Shown: in pieces, positions 26,728 to 36,211 of the stretch
How positions within the stretch are numbered: the stretch's first letter is position 1
Layout: each line of letters begins with the position of its first letter
Assembly: GCF_014534645.1 (NCBI RefSeq)
Contig: NZ_JACVQF010000215.1
Span: 1 to 64,000, forward strand
DNA length: 64,000 bases
Direction: 5' to 3'
Origin: Streptomyces griseicoloratus
GTDB lineage: Bacteria; Actinomycetota; Actinomycetes; Streptomycetales; Streptomycetaceae
Notes under the pieces: model-generated
What the model saw: the letters and a program-made list of their open reading frames with translations, nothing else
What the model was told of the DNA's origin: nothing
Databases searched by the model: none
Position numbers and translations under genes: made by a program

Positions 26728-27909
26728 ATGACTAACAGATTTTCATCTCGCACGGTTCTGTCCACCTGTGTGTTCTGCGCGGCGGGCCTGCTGGCGCTCG
26801 CACCCGCCGCCACCGCCGGCCGTACGGAACGGCCGGACCCCGGTACACCCGGCGGACCTCGGGCCATGGCGCCGCCCCCGTCCCTGCTGTACCGCTCCGG
26901 CACACAGGTCCGGCTCCACCCGGGGTCGCCGGAGGTCCCGGATGTCTCGGCCCTGTCCTGGGTGGTGGCCGACGCCGGCACCGGCGAGGTGCTGGCCGGG
27001 CACGACGCGCATCGCAGACTGCCGCCCGCCAGCACCTTGAAGACCCTGTTCGCGCTCACCGTGCTGCCGGTCCTCCCGGGAGGCATCCCCCATGAGGTGA
27101 GCGCGGAGGAACTGTCCGGCGTCGGCCCGGGCAGCAGCCTGGTCGGCGTGGTCGAAGGCCACACGTACCGCGTCTCGGACCTGTGGAACGGCGTCTTCCT
27201 CAACTCGGGGAACGACGCCGTCCACGTGCTGGCCTCCCTCACCGGCGGCTGGGAGGCCACGGCCGCCCGGATGCAGGCCGAGGCCCGCGCTCTCGGGGCC
27301 CGCGACACGTTCGTGCGGTCGCCCGACGGCTACGACGCACCGGACCAGGTGTCGTCGGCGTTCGATCTGGCGGTGTTCGGCCGGGCGGGGCTGCGCAACC
27401 CGGACTTCGCGCGGTACTGCGCCAAGGTCGACGCGCTGTTCCCCGGCTCGGACGGGGAGGTGTACGGGATCCGGAACACCAACCGGCTGCTGACCGGCGC
27501 GGACGGTGTCGAACCGTACCCGGGGCTGATCGGCATCAAGAACGGCTACACCAGCAACGCCGGGCACACGCTGGTCGCCGCCGCCCGCCGGGACGGGCGC
27601 ACCCTGGTGGTGACCGTGATGAACCCGCAGTCGGGCGGCCGCACGGCCGTCTACGAGGAGGCCCGCGCGCTGCTCGACTGGGGTTTCGAGGCGGCCGGGC
27701 GGGTCGACCCGGTGGGTTCGCTGGACGCCGGGCGGGCCCGGGCACGGTCGGGTCCCGAGGCCCTGCCCACGACGCCGAAAGCGGCCGAGCCGTCCGGGGA
27801 CACCCCGGGGTGGCCGGAGACGGGAGCCATCGCGGGCGCCGCCGGGCTCGGCGCCGGCGCCATGGCCCTGGCCCTGCGGCTCGTGGCCGGCCGCGCGGAA
27901 CGGGACTGA
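26728..27909 (+). CDS. Secreted D-alanyl-D-alanine carboxypeptidase (peptidase S11)
   Basis: A 393-residue penicillin-binding-type peptidase that trims the stem peptide of peptidoglycan. After a signal peptide (residues 1-30) the active-site motifs appear in order: SxxK at Ser102 (ASTLK), SGN at 160-162 (LNSGND) and, in place of KTG, KNG at 271-273 (GIKNGYTSNAG). A C-terminal TM helix (about 365-385) anchors it to the membrane. The KNG variant is seen in some Streptomyces members. No ribosome binding site is obvious, and a strong start is inferred from the leader. Confidence 0.85.
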   Translation: MTNRFSSRTVLSTCVFCAAGLLALAPAATAGRTERPDPGTPGGPRAMAPPPSLLYRSGTQVRLHPGSPEVPDVSALSWVVADAGTGEVLAGHDAHRRLPPASTLKTLFALTVLPVLPGGIPHEVSAEELSGVGPGSSLVGVVEGHTYRVSDLWNGVFLNSGNDAVHVLASLTGGWEATAARMQAEARALGARDTFVRSPDGYDAPDQVSSAFDLAVFGRAGLRNPDFARYCAKVDALFPGSDGEVYGIRNTNRLLTGADGVEPYPGLIGIKNGYTSNAGHTLVAAARRDGRTLVVTVMNPQSGGRTAVYEEARALLDWGFEAAGRVDPVGSLDAGRARARSGPEALPTTPKAAEPSGDTPGWPETGAIAGAAGLGAGAMALALRLVAGRAERD

Positions 27910-28086
27910 CCCGCCGGCAGACGACCGCGGAACCGGTCCCGTGGCGGCACCGGCGGTCCCGTGGCCGTGGCTCGACGGCACCCGGCAGGTGGGGCGAGCC
28001 GGTCGCGGGACGGTGGGGCTGGCTACACCCCGCTTCGGGGGCAAACGCCATTCTGTTGACGGAAAGCCGTTCCCATACTGGAGCGC

Positions 28087-29133
28087 ATGGCCAATCCAAC
28101 GGTGCTCACGGAGAATCCGTCCACGCGCGAGCGGGAAAAGGGAAGCGACTTCTCGGAGCTGTCACGACGCATAACCGAAGCGGGGCTTCTCCGGCGCCGC
28201 CCGCTCTACTACACCGTGCGTTTCGCCTCCGTGGCCCTCGCACTCGGCGCAAGTGCCGCCGCCTTCCTCGCACTGGGCGACGACTGGAGCCAGCTGATCG
28301 TCGCCGCCGCCCTGGCCGTGGTCTTCGGACAGCTCGGGCTGGCGGCCCACGACCTGGCTCACCGGCAGGTCTTCTCCCGCCGGCGCCCCAGTGAGATCGG
28401 CGGTCTGCTGGTGGCCAACCTGCTGCTCGGCATGAGCTACGGCTGGTGGATGAACAAGCACACCCGCCACCACGCCAATCCCAACCACGAGGGAAAGGAC
28501 CCCGACGTCGCCCCCGACATTCTGGTCTGGTCGCGGCGTCAGGCCCGCAAGGCGGAGGGAATTCCCCGTTTCATCGGAAAACACCAGGCCGCGTTGTTCT
28601 TTCCGCTGCTGACCCTGGAAGGTCTCAATCTGAGTTTCAGCAGCTTCAAGGCCCTGCGCAGCCCGTCGATGAAACGCCCCTTTTTGGAGGGGACGCTGCT
28701 CGTCGCCCATTTCGTGCTGTACTTCGGCGGCCTGTTCGCGGTGCTGTCGCCCGGCAAGGCGCTCGCCTTCATCGCGGTGCACCAGGGGCTGTTCGGGATC
28801 TACCTCGGCTCGGTCTTCGCGCCCAACCACAAGGGCATGCCGATGATCGAGGAGGGCACGCGGCTCGACTTCCTGCGCCGCCAGGTCCTCACCTCGCGCA
28901 ACGTCAGGGGCGGCGCGCTCATCGATGCCTTCATGGGCGGGCTCAACTACCAGATCGAGCACCACCTCTTCCCCAGCATGCCCACGCCGGCCCTCGGCAA
29001 GGCCCAGGTGATCACCGAGCGGTACTGCGCCGAACTGGGCATCCCGTACCACCAGACCGGGCTGCTCGCCTCGCACCGGGAGGCGCTGCGTCATCTGCGG
29101 AGCGTCGGGGAGCCGCTGCGCGAGGCACGCTGA
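28087..29133 (+). CDS. Membrane fatty acid desaturase
   Basis: A 348-residue integral di-iron desaturase that introduces double bonds into acyl chains of membrane lipids. The three histidine boxes are HDLAHRQ, HTRHHANP and QIEHHLFP, separated by hydrophobic TM helices at about 48-90 and 205-240, which is the acyl-lipid (DesA3/linoleoyl-type) class. The ATG at 28087 is preceded by a CATACTGGAGCGC stretch with GGAG. Single gene. Confidence 0.9.
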   Translation: MANPTVLTENPSTREREKGSDFSELSRRITEAGLLRRRPLYYTVRFASVALALGASAAAFLALGDDWSQLIVAAALAVVFGQLGLAAHDLAHRQVFSRRRPSEIGGLLVANLLLGMSYGWWMNKHTRHHANPNHEGKDPDVAPDILVWSRRQARKAEGIPRFIGKHQAALFFPLLTLEGLNLSFSSFKALRSPSMKRPFLEGTLLVAHFVLYFGGLFAVLSPGKALAFIAVHQGLFGIYLGSVFAPNHKGMPMIEEGTRLDFLRRQVLTSRNVRGGALIDAFMGGLNYQIEHHLFPSMPTPALGKAQVITERYCAELGIPYHQTGLLASHREALRHLRSVGEPLREAR

Positions 29134-29176
29134 CGGCGCACGGCCCGGGTGCCGGGCGGCGGAACCGGCGGCCGCG

Positions 29177-29551
29177 TCACATCCAGAGCGCCTCCGCCAG
29201 CGCGACGCCCGCGAACGCCGCCCCCAGTCCCGCCGCCACGCTCGCCGTGACGTTCACGGCGGCGTGCAGCCGGGCGCCCGTCTCGGCCAGCCGCAGCGTC
29301 TCGTAGGAGAAGGTCGAGTACGTCGTCAGCGCTCCGCACAGGCCGGTGCCCAGGAGGAGCAGCAGCCGGGAGTCCGCGGCGCCGGCGACCGCCGCGCCGG
29401 TCAGCAGCCCGAGGACCAGGGAGCCGACGACGTTCACGGTGAAGGTGCCCCAGGGGAAGACGGAGTCGTGCCGGGACTGCACCGCACGGTCGGTGAGGTA
29501 GCGCAGCGGGGCGCCGACCATGGCCCCCGCGACGACCAGCAGCCAGTTCAC
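29177..29551 (-). CDS. crcB: Fluoride channel protein CrcB/FluC, copy 1
   Basis: A 124-residue four-TM protein that forms a dual-topology dimer exporting fluoride. The conserved segment [18 protein letters not shown] carries the family Asn, and the phenylalanine/threonine track is in YSTFSYET. The GTG at 29551 overlaps the DUF190 stop by four bases. It is the last gene of crcB-DUF190-crcB. Confidence 0.9.
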   Translation of the reverse strand: MNWLLVVAGAMVGAPLRYLTDRAVQSRHDSVFPWGTFTVNVVGSLVLGLLTGAAVAGAADSRLLLLLGTGLCGALTTYSTFSYETLRLAETGARLHAAVNVTASVAAGLGAAFAGVALAEALWM

Positions 29552-29922
29552 GACGGCTCCCCGCCTTCGTGTGCACCGGAGCCCGGTGTGCGGCCGGCAC
29601 GGCGGACCACCTCGCACTCGTCGAGGACCACCAGGCCCTCGGTGACGAGCTCGTCGAGCTGCGGCACGAAGGCCCGTACGCGCTCCTCCGTGTCGACGAT
29701 CACGATCGCCACCGGCAGGTCCTCGCTCAGCGACAGCAGCCGTGTGGTGTGCACGAGGGACGAGGCGCCGAACCCCTCGACGCCGCGGAAGACGCTGGCG
29801 CCCGCGAGGCCCGCGGCACGGGCCCGGTGGACGACCTCCGAGTACAGGGGCCGGTGGTGCCAGGTGTCGTTCTCGCCGATCAGGACGGTCAGGCGCAGTG
29901 CTCTGCCGGCCGGCCTCGTCAT
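29548..29922 (-). CDS. DUF190 domain protein
   Basis: A 124-residue soluble protein with the ferredoxin-like/GlnB-type DUF190 fold ([19 protein letters not shown], then [13 protein letters not shown] and [23 protein letters not shown]). DUF190 proteins commonly sit beside crcB and may sense or gate fluoride export. It overlaps both neighbours by four bases (ATGA/GTGA), so the three genes are tightly coupled. Confidence 0.85.
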   Translation of the reverse strand: MTRPAGRALRLTVLIGENDTWHHRPLYSEVVHRARAAGLAGASVFRGVEGFGASSLVHTTRLLSLSEDLPVAIVIVDTEERVRAFVPQLDELVTEGLVVLDECEVVRRAGRTPGSGAHEGGEPS

Positions 29923-30383
29923 GGCTGCCTCCTCCGGTTCAGGACACGGCGGGCCGCCCATGCGGCGAGCCACACCGCCGCGAGCGCCGCGAGCGGGGTC
30001 GCGGCGAGGTAGGCCATGGCCGTACGGATGTGGCCCGCGGCGAACAGCTGCCGGCCGTCGACGGCGTACGTCGAGAAGGTGGTGAAGCCGCCGAGCACCC
30101 CGGTGCCGAAGAAGGGCCGTACCAGGCGGTGGGCGGCCCACACGTCGGTGATCAGCACCATGAACACGCCGATGACGGCACAGCCGACGACATTGACCCA
30201 GAAGGTCGTCCAGGGGAAGCCACCCGTCCGGGTGGGCCACCACAGGGAGGCCGCGTACCGCGCGCAGGCGCCCGCGGCTCCGCCGAGGGCCACGACCGCC
30301 ACGACCGGTGCCTGTCCGCGCCAGTCGGGGCGCCGGGCGGCGGCGGGCCGGACGCCGGGGCTCTGGATCTCCGGGGCTGTCAT
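29919..30383 (-). CDS. crcB: Fluoride channel protein CrcB/FluC, copy 2
   Basis: A 154-residue four-TM protein with an N-terminal cytoplasmic tail of about 40 residues before TM1. The channel signature is [18 protein letters not shown] and [12 protein letters not shown]. The ATG at 30383 is followed by MTAPEIQS. Two unlike crcB genes around a DUF190 gene suggest a heterodimeric channel. I see no fluoride riboswitch upstream. Confidence 0.9.
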   Translation of the reverse strand: MTAPEIQSPGVRPAAARRPDWRGQAPVVAVVALGGAAGACARYAASLWWPTRTGGFPWTTFWVNVVGCAVIGVFMVLITDVWAAHRLVRPFFGTGVLGGFTTFSTYAVDGRQLFAAGHIRTAMAYLAATPLAALAAVWLAAWAARRVLNRRRQP

Positions 30384-30585
30384 GGTCGTACGTCTCCTAC
30401 TCGCCGGGCATGGGGGTGCCCCCGTTCGCAAGTAGGGACCGTTGGCGGCACCTGTGCCGCGGTTCGGGTACGGCGGGCCCCACCGCCGCGCCGCGAGGTG
30501 GTCGCGGCCGCAGAACAGGGTAGCGCCGGGCGTGGGGCCGGGGCACTTCGGGGCGGGGCGCCGGAGCCGCGGGAGGCCCCGGCGC

Positions 30586-30873
30586 CTACCAGCCCTTCTC
30601 GAACATCCGGGCGACCTCGGCGATGCGCACCTCGTCGCGCCGGTAGTACGTCCGCCGGCGGACCCGCAAGGTGCGGAGCAGGCCGAGGTCCACGAGCAGA
30701 TCGAGGTGGGCCTGCGCCACCCGCGGGGGCACGCCGAGTTTCGCGGCGACGTGGGCGGTGCGGACGCCGTGTGCGACGGCGTCCGCGCGGCGCTGCTGCG
30801 GGAAGTGCGCGAGCGGATCCTTCAGCCACTCCAGGATCTCCAGCCGCGTGCCGCTCACGGGAGTCCTCAGCAT
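30586..30873 (-). CDS. Small ArsR-like winged-helix regulator
   Basis: A 95-residue DNA-binding protein. The helix-turn-helix is [30 protein letters not shown] with a basic wing [19 protein letters not shown] precedes the ATG at 30873. No cysteine metal site is present. Its target is unknown; it lies beside the galactan genes but the fit to them is only positional. Confidence 0.75.
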   Translation of the reverse strand: MLRTPVSGTRLEILEWLKDPLAHFPQQRRADAVAHGVRTAHVAAKLGVPPRVAQAHLDLLVDLGLLRTLRVRRRTYYRRDEVRIAEVARMFEKGW

Positions 30874-31000
30874 CTCGCCCTCCCTTCGCCGGGGGCGTCC
30901 CCGTACCCCCCTGGGCTCCACGGTCCCGCAGCCGGGGCCTGCCCGTCCCGGACTCCGCCGCCCTTGGCCGGTACCGGACCGGCCGCGCCCTTCCGGGGCG

Positions 31001-32560
31001 TCAGCGGTGGCGGAACCACGCCGTCGCCGGCAGTGCCCTGTCGTCGTAACCGAACAGGGCCTGGTTCTCCCAGCCGTTGCCGGAGGCCGGGTCGGCCGGG
31101 TCCCAGCCGTTGCCGGGGACCGCGGTCCAGGTCGCCTCCCAGTAGAAGACACCGAGTCCGCGGCCGTCCGGCACCGCCTCCACGATGTTCGCCACCGTGT
31201 TCATCCACGCCGTCTGCCCCGCCGTGGTCGCCGGGTAGCCGGGGACCAGTTCGGCGGCGGTGTCGATGATGTTCTCGTGCGCGTCCTCGCTGTCCAGCCG
31301 GAACGGATAGGCCGTCTCGGCGACGAAGACCGGCTTGCCGTAGCGGGCGGCCGCGTCGTCCAGGGTGGTCTGGAAGTCGGACAGCGGACCGTGCCAGTAG
31401 CCGTAGTACGACAGACCGATGGCGTCGAACCGCACGCCGTGCGCGACCGCGTTGTCGAACCACCAGCGGGTGCCCGCCAGGTCGCCGCCCTTGGCGAGGT
31501 GCAGTGCGACGGGTGTCGACGCGTTGACCTTCTTGACCGCGTCGTATCCGCTGTTGATCAGTCCGGCGAGCCGGGGCCAGTCGTCCGTGGAGCCCTCGCT
31601 CCACAGCATGCCGCCGTTGATCTCGTTGCCGACCTGGACCATGTCGGCGGCGGTGCCCTGCGCCTTCAGCGCGCCGAGCACGTCGTACGTGTGGTCGTAC
31701 ACGTCCTTCTTGAGCTGGTCGTAGGAGTGTCCGGCCCAGGCGGCGGGCTTGCTCTGGGCGCCCGGGTCGGCCCAGGTGTCCGAGTAGTGGAAGTCGACCA
31801 GCAGCTTCATGCCCTGCGCCTTGACCCGCTTGGCCGTCGCCAGCACGCGTGCCTTGTCGTTGTAGCCGTCGGCCGGGTTCACCCAGACCTTCAGGCGGGC
31901 GTAGTTCATGCCGGCGGACTTCAGGATCGCGAGCGCGTCGCCGCCCGCCCCGGAAGCGGTGCGGTAGACGCCGCCCCTGGCCTCGCTCTTGGCGAGGGAG
32001 GAGACGTCCGCGCCCTTGACCGGCACTCCGGCGGTGCCCTTCGTCAGGGTCAGGTCGTCCACGTTGATCCAGTTGCCGGCGTTCGCGTCACTGGTGACGC
32101 TGACGGTGCACTGGTTGTTCGTCACCTGGACCGGCACGACGATCCGGATCCACCCGGTGGCGGAGACCGGCAGGTCGGTGCGCTGCTCGGCGCCGCCGCA
32201 GTTCTTCAGCGCGAGGTACGCGGAGTTCTGACCGCCGCCGGAGCGGACCCAGGCGGTGAGCCGGTAGGAGCCGTTGGCGAGCCCGGACAGGTACTGGTAG
32301 GTCTCGACCCGGTAGGCGGAGGAGGACCAGTGGCTCAGGCGGTGGTCTCCGCCGTGGCCGCCGGCCTCGACGTACGAGGCGCCCGTCGAGCCGTACTCCG
32401 ACCAGCCGCTCGGGGTGGCGGTGCCCGTGCCGTCCGCCTCGAAGCCGCCGTTGGTGAGGGTGCTCGCCGCGTGGGCGGCCGGGGCGGGCAGGGCGGTGAG
32501 GGCGAGCCCGGCCACGAGCGGCGGCAGCAGGGCCTTGAGCGTGCGTCTGGGATGGAACAT
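31001..32560 (-). CDS. Secreted arabinogalactan endo-beta-1,4-galactanase (GH53) with CBM
   Basis: A 519-residue secreted enzyme that cuts beta-1,4-galactan. The signal peptide ends near APAAHA. Residues 35-170 form a carbohydrate-binding jelly-roll (ASTLTNGGFEADG to NWINVDDLTLT). The GH53 barrel follows, beginning VKGADVSSL, with the acid/base glutamate in QVGNEINGGMLW and the nucleophile glutamate in FVAETAYPF. It is in line with the GH42 beta-galactosidase upstream, and both are divergent from an ABC importer, so products are taken up as galacto-oligosaccharides and cleaved inside. Confidence 0.9.
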   Translation of the reverse strand: MFHPRRTLKALLPPLVAGLALTALPAPAAHAASTLTNGGFEADGTGTATPSGWSEYGSTGASYVEAGGHGGDHRLSHWSSSAYRVETYQYLSGLANGSYRLTAWVRSGGGQNSAYLALKNCGGAEQRTDLPVSATGWIRIVVPVQVTNNQCTVSVTSDANAGNWINVDDLTLTKGTAGVPVKGADVSSLAKSEARGGVYRTASGAGGDALAILKSAGMNYARLKVWVNPADGYNDKARVLATAKRVKAQGMKLLVDFHYSDTWADPGAQSKPAAWAGHSYDQLKKDVYDHTYDVLGALKAQGTAADMVQVGNEINGGMLWSEGSTDDWPRLAGLINSGYDAVKKVNASTPVALHLAKGGDLAGTRWWFDNAVAHGVRFDAIGLSYYGYWHGPLSDFQTTLDDAAARYGKPVFVAETAYPFRLDSEDAHENIIDTAAELVPGYPATTAGQTAWMNTVANIVEAVPDGRGLGVFYWEATWTAVPGNGWDPADPASGNGWENQALFGYDDRALPATAWFRHR

Positions 32561-32685
32561 CGTCGTCCGTCGTCCCTTCGACGTTCGGGGTGAGGAAGTG
32601 CCGCCTCCCACGGCCTGCGCGAGAGACGGCCCCCTCCGCCCGCGGCTCGTGTGCTCGCACGGGCGGAGGGGAGTCGAGTCGTGGC

Positions 32686-34707
32686 TCAGCCGTCGAGGCG
32701 TACGACCCGGACGGCTCCCGCCGGGACGGCGAGCCGGCCCGCGGCGCGCTCGCCGGTGAGCAGCTCGGTGCCGTGCGCCTCCAGCGGCACCTTGGCGTCC
32801 GAGGCGGTGTGGTTGATCGCGAACAGGAAGGTGCCGGACTCGCCGGTGCGGCGCACCACTTCCACGTCGCGGGGCAGGTCGTCGCGCGGGGCGATCCCCG
32901 CGTCCTCGGCCGCCCGGCCGAGGATCGCGTCCAGGCCCTCGGGTCCCAGGCGGGTGGAGACGTACCAGGCGGTGCCCTCGCCGAGGCGGTGCCGGGTGAC
33001 GGCCGGCCGGCCCGCGGTCAGGCCGTCGGCGTACGTCCACACCGGCTCGGCGCCCCGCGGCACGACGAACTCCGTCCAGACGTCACCGCTCAGTTCGGAG
33101 CCGTCCGGGCCGGTGACGCGCACCCGCTCCCCCGCCAGCAGGGGCGAGAACTCCTCGACGGTGAGCCCGAGCACGTCCCTGAGCGCGCCGGGGTGGGCGC
33201 CCTCGTGCACGGCGTCGTGCTCGTCGACGATGCCGGAGAAGTACGACACGACGAGGGTGCCGCCCCCCTCGACGTACTCCCTGAGGTTGTTCCCGGCCGC
33301 CTCCGTCATCAGGTACAGCGCGGGGACGACGACAAGGGGATGTGCCGACAAGTCGGCTTCCGGGTGGGCGAAGTCGACCGTGAGGTGACGGTCGTACAGG
33401 GCCTCGTAGAAGGCGTCGGCGCGCTCGCGCGGGTCGTGGTCCTCGCTGGGGCGCCACTGGAGGGTCTGCGCCCACCAGGAGTGCCAGTCCCAGAGCATCA
33501 CCGCGTCGGCCTCGGTGCGGGTGCCCCGGAGCGGGGCCAGCGAGTCGACCGAGGCGCCCAGCTCCACGACCTCGCGCCACACGCGGGTGTCCGTGCCGCC
33601 GTGCGGGAGCATCGCCGAGTGGAACTTCTCGGCGCCGCGCCGGGACTGCCGCCACTGGAAGAACATGGCTCCCTCGGAGCCGCGGGCCACGTGGGCGAGG
33701 GAGTTGCGGGCCATCTGGCCGGGGGCCTTGGCGGGGTTGCGGGGCTGCCAGTTGACGCCCGAGGTGGAGTGTTCGAGCAGCAGCCAGGGGGCGCCGCCGG
33801 CGACCGAGCGGGTCAGGTCGGCGGCCATCGCGAGGTTGACGTGGGTGCGGCGGCCGTCGGTGATCAGGTAGTGGTCGTTGGTGACCAGGTCGACCTCACG
33901 GCCCCAGGCCCAGTAGTCCACCGAGTCGCACTGGCTGAGCGCGGTCATGAAGTTGGTGGTGACCGGTACGCCGGGAGACAGGCGGTGCAGGATGTCCCGC
34001 TCCATGCGGAAGTTCTCGCGCATCGTGGCGTCGGCGAAGCGCCGGTAGTCCAGCGCCTGGGCCGGGTTGCCGACGGTGGGCGTCAGGCGCGGCGGGTTGA
34101 TCTGGTCGAAGTCCGCGTACCGCTGGCCCCAGAAGGCCGTGCCCCAGGCCTCGTTGACGGCGTCGACGGTGCCGTACGTCGTGGCCAGCCAGCGGCGGAA
34201 GTGAGCGGCGCAGGAGTCGCAGTAGCAGGCCGAGACGGGGACGCCGTACTCGTTGTGGACGTGCCACAGCGCCAGGGCCGGGTGGGTGCCGTAGCGCTCG
34301 GCGAGCCTGGTGGTGATGTCCGCGGCCGCGGCGCGGTAGTCGGCGTTGCTGTGGCAGATCGCGGCGCGGGAGCCGAACTCGTAGCGCACGCCCTCCGCGG
34401 TCACCGGCAGGGCCTCGGTGTGGGCCCGGTAGAACCAGGCGGGCGGGGCGACGGTGGGGGTGCCGAGGTCGACGCGGATGCCGTTCTCGTGCAGCAGGTC
34501 CAGGATCCGGTCCAGCCAGCCGAAGTCGTGGGAACCCGGAGCGGGCTCTAGCAGGGCCCAGGAGAAGATCCCGACGCTCACCATCGTGACGCCGGCCTCC
34601 CGCATCAGCCGGACGTCCTCCCGCCAGACACTCTCCGGCCACTGCTCGGGGTTGTAGTCCCCACCGAAGGCGAGCCCGGTGAGGCCCCTGGGGGTGGTCT
34701 CCGGCAT
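32686..34707 (-). CDS. Intracellular GH42 beta-galactosidase
   Basis: A 673-residue cytoplasmic enzyme of family GH42. The catalytic barrel covers the first 380 residues, with acid/base in LWHVHNEYG and nucleophile glutamate in LLLEHSTSGVNW. The zinc-type cysteine cluster ACYCDSCAAHF is present. A beta-galactosidase trimerisation domain and small C-terminal domain follow. GGGAGA before the ATG at 34707 fixes the start. No signal peptide, so it acts on imported galactosides. It is upstream of the galactanase on the same strand. Confidence 0.9.
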   Translation of the reverse strand: MPETTPRGLTGLAFGGDYNPEQWPESVWREDVRLMREAGVTMVSVGIFSWALLEPAPGSHDFGWLDRILDLLHENGIRVDLGTPTVAPPAWFYRAHTEALPVTAEGVRYEFGSRAAICHSNADYRAAAADITTRLAERYGTHPALALWHVHNEYGVPVSACYCDSCAAHFRRWLATTYGTVDAVNEAWGTAFWGQRYADFDQINPPRLTPTVGNPAQALDYRRFADATMRENFRMERDILHRLSPGVPVTTNFMTALSQCDSVDYWAWGREVDLVTNDHYLITDGRRTHVNLAMAADLTRSVAGGAPWLLLEHSTSGVNWQPRNPAKAPGQMARNSLAHVARGSEGAMFFQWRQSRRGAEKFHSAMLPHGGTDTRVWREVVELGASVDSLAPLRGTRTEADAVMLWDWHSWWAQTLQWRPSEDHDPRERADAFYEALYDRHLTVDFAHPEADLSAHPLVVVPALYLMTEAAGNNLREYVEGGGTLVVSYFSGIVDEHDAVHEGAHPGALRDVLGLTVEEFSPLLAGERVRVTGPDGSELSGDVWTEFVVPRGAEPVWTYADGLTAGRPAVTRHRLGEGTAWYVSTRLGPEGLDAILGRAAEDAGIAPRDDLPRDVEVVRRTGESGTFLFAINHTASDAKVPLEAHGTELLTGERAAGRLAVPAGAVRVVRLDG

Positions 34708-34796
34708 GGATGGTCTCCCGTTGTGATCGATCAATTGGGAACGTGCACACACGCTGTCGGCGGTGCGAGGCCAACATAACCGCACAGCAACAACCA

Positions 34797-34827
34797 TTGA
34801 CAAGTGTCCGGGATGTTTCTCTACTGT
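34797..34827 (+). promoter_or_regulatory. Promoter of the galactoside importer operon
   Basis: TTGACA (34797-34802) and TACTGT (34822-34827) separated by 19 bases, near-consensus for a Streptomyces vegetative promoter, lie 65 bp before the binding-protein gene. A LacI-type operator overlaps the -10 box. Confidence 0.55.
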
Positions 34828-34837
34828 GAACGCTCAC
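34826..34837. promoter_or_regulatory. LacI-type operator
   Basis: GTGAACGCTCAC is a palindrome apart from the two central pairs and matches GTGARCGYTCAC LacI-family sites. It begins inside the -10 box of the importer promoter, so the LacI protein of this cluster would repress by blocking RNA polymerase. Confidence 0.65.
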
Positions 34838-34891
34838 AGAAGCATGGCAGGTCCTCGCAGCAGGCGGGGACCCAGGTCAGGGGAGAGATCC

Positions 34892-36211
34892 ATGCCGTAC
34901 ACGAAGCGCCGCCGCCTCGTGACTTCCGCCGTCGCCGTCGCGCTCGGCGCCACCACCCTCGCCGCCTGCGGCTCGTCGGACGAGGACGGCGACACCCAGG
35001 CCGGGCCCGTGTCGCTGACGTACTGGACCTGGACGCCCGGCATGGACAAGGTCGTCGACCTGTGGAACAAGGGCCCGGGCAAGAGGGAACAGATCACCGT
35101 CACGGTGAAGAAGCAGGCGTCCGGCGACACGCTGGTCACCAAGATCCTCACGGCGCACAAGGCGGGCAAGGCGCCCGACCTGGTCCAGGCCGAGTACCAG
35201 GCGCTGCCCACACTGGTCAGCAACGACGCGCTGGCCGACATATCGGGCGAGGTCGGCGACGCCAAGGGCAAGTTCGCCGAGGGCGTGTGGCAGCAGACCA
35301 CGCTGGGCACGGACGCCGTCTACGCCGTGCCGCAGGACATCGGGCCCATGATGTTCTACTACCGCGAGGACCTGTTCAAGAAGTACGGCCTCAAGGTGCC
35401 GAACACCTGGGAGGAGTTCGCCGAGACCGCGCGCAAGCTGAAGAAGGCGGCCCCCGACAAGGACCTCACCACCTTCTCCGCCAACGACTCCGGTCTCTTC
35501 GCCGGTCTCGCCCAGCAGGCCGGCGCCGAGTGGTGGACGACCGAGGGCGAGAAGTGGAAGGTCGGCATCGACGACGAGGCGACCCGGAAGGTCGCCGACT
35601 TCTGGGGCGGCCTCGTCAAGGAGGGCGCCATCGACAACCAGCCGATGTACACCCCGGCCTGGAACAAGGCGCTCAACACCGGCCGGCAGATCGCCTGGGT
35701 CAGCGCCGTGTGGGCGCCCGGCACGCTGACCACCGCCGCACCCGACACCGAGGGCAAGTGGGCCATGGCCCCGCTCCCCCAGTGGTCGGACAGCGAGAAC
35801 CGCACCGGCAGCTGGGGCGGCTCGTCCACCGGCGTCACCACCGACTCCAAGAACAAGGACGCGGCCGCGAAGTTCGCCGCCTGGCTGAACACCGACGCCG
35901 ACGCGCTCAACGCGCTGGCCAAGGAGGGCGGCATCTACCCGGCCTCCACCTCGGCCCAGCTCAGCGGCGCCTTCACCAACCCGCCGGAGTTCTTCGCCAA
36001 CCAGCCGGACTTCTACACCAAGGCCGCCGAGATCGCGAAGACGACGGCACCGTCCGCCTGGGGTCCGAACGTCAACGTCGCCTACACGGCCTTCAAGGAC
36101 GCGTTCGGGACCGCCGCCAAGACCAGGTCGGACTTCGCCTCCGCCCTGGAGACGATGCAGAAGGAGACGGTCGCCGACCTGGAGAAGCAGGGCTTCGAGG
36201 TAGCCCGGTGA
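34892..36211 (+). CDS. ABC transporter sugar-binding lipoprotein
   Basis: A 439-residue extracellular binding protein (family 1). A signal with lipobox LAAC at about residue 26 anchors it. The fold is typical, with AGKAPDLVQAEYQALPTL and YAVPQDIGPMMFYYREDL. AGGGGAGA precedes the ATG at 34892. First gene of a binding-protein/permease/permease/LacI operon divergent from GH42 and GH53, so galacto-oligosaccharides are the likely cargo. No ATPase is present; the shared MsiK ATPase of Streptomyces would serve. Confidence 0.85.
   Translation: MPYTKRRRLVTSAVAVALGATTLAACGSSDEDGDTQAGPVSLTYWTWTPGMDKVVDLWNKGPGKREQITVTVKKQASGDTLVTKILTAHKAGKAPDLVQAEYQALPTLVSNDALADISGEVGDAKGKFAEGVWQQTTLGTDAVYAVPQDIGPMMFYYREDLFKKYGLKVPNTWEEFAETARKLKKAAPDKDLTTFSANDSGLFAGLAQQAGAEWWTTEGEKWKVGIDDEATRKVADFWGGLVKEGAIDNQPMYTPAWNKALNTGRQIAWVSAVWAPGTLTTAAPDTEGKWAMAPLPQWSDSENRTGSWGGSSTGVTTDSKNKDAAAKFAAWLNTDADALNALAKEGGIYPASTSAQLSGAFTNPPEFFANQPDFYTKAAEIAKTTAPSAWGPNVNVAYTAFKDAFGTAAKTRSDFASALETMQKETVADLEKQGFEVAR

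Noticed and set aside
30384-30585. Fluoride riboswitch before the crcB operon
   Set aside because: The conserved crcB-motif pseudoknot sequences are not present; only GGCGAGTAGGAG-like bases are seen, too weak.
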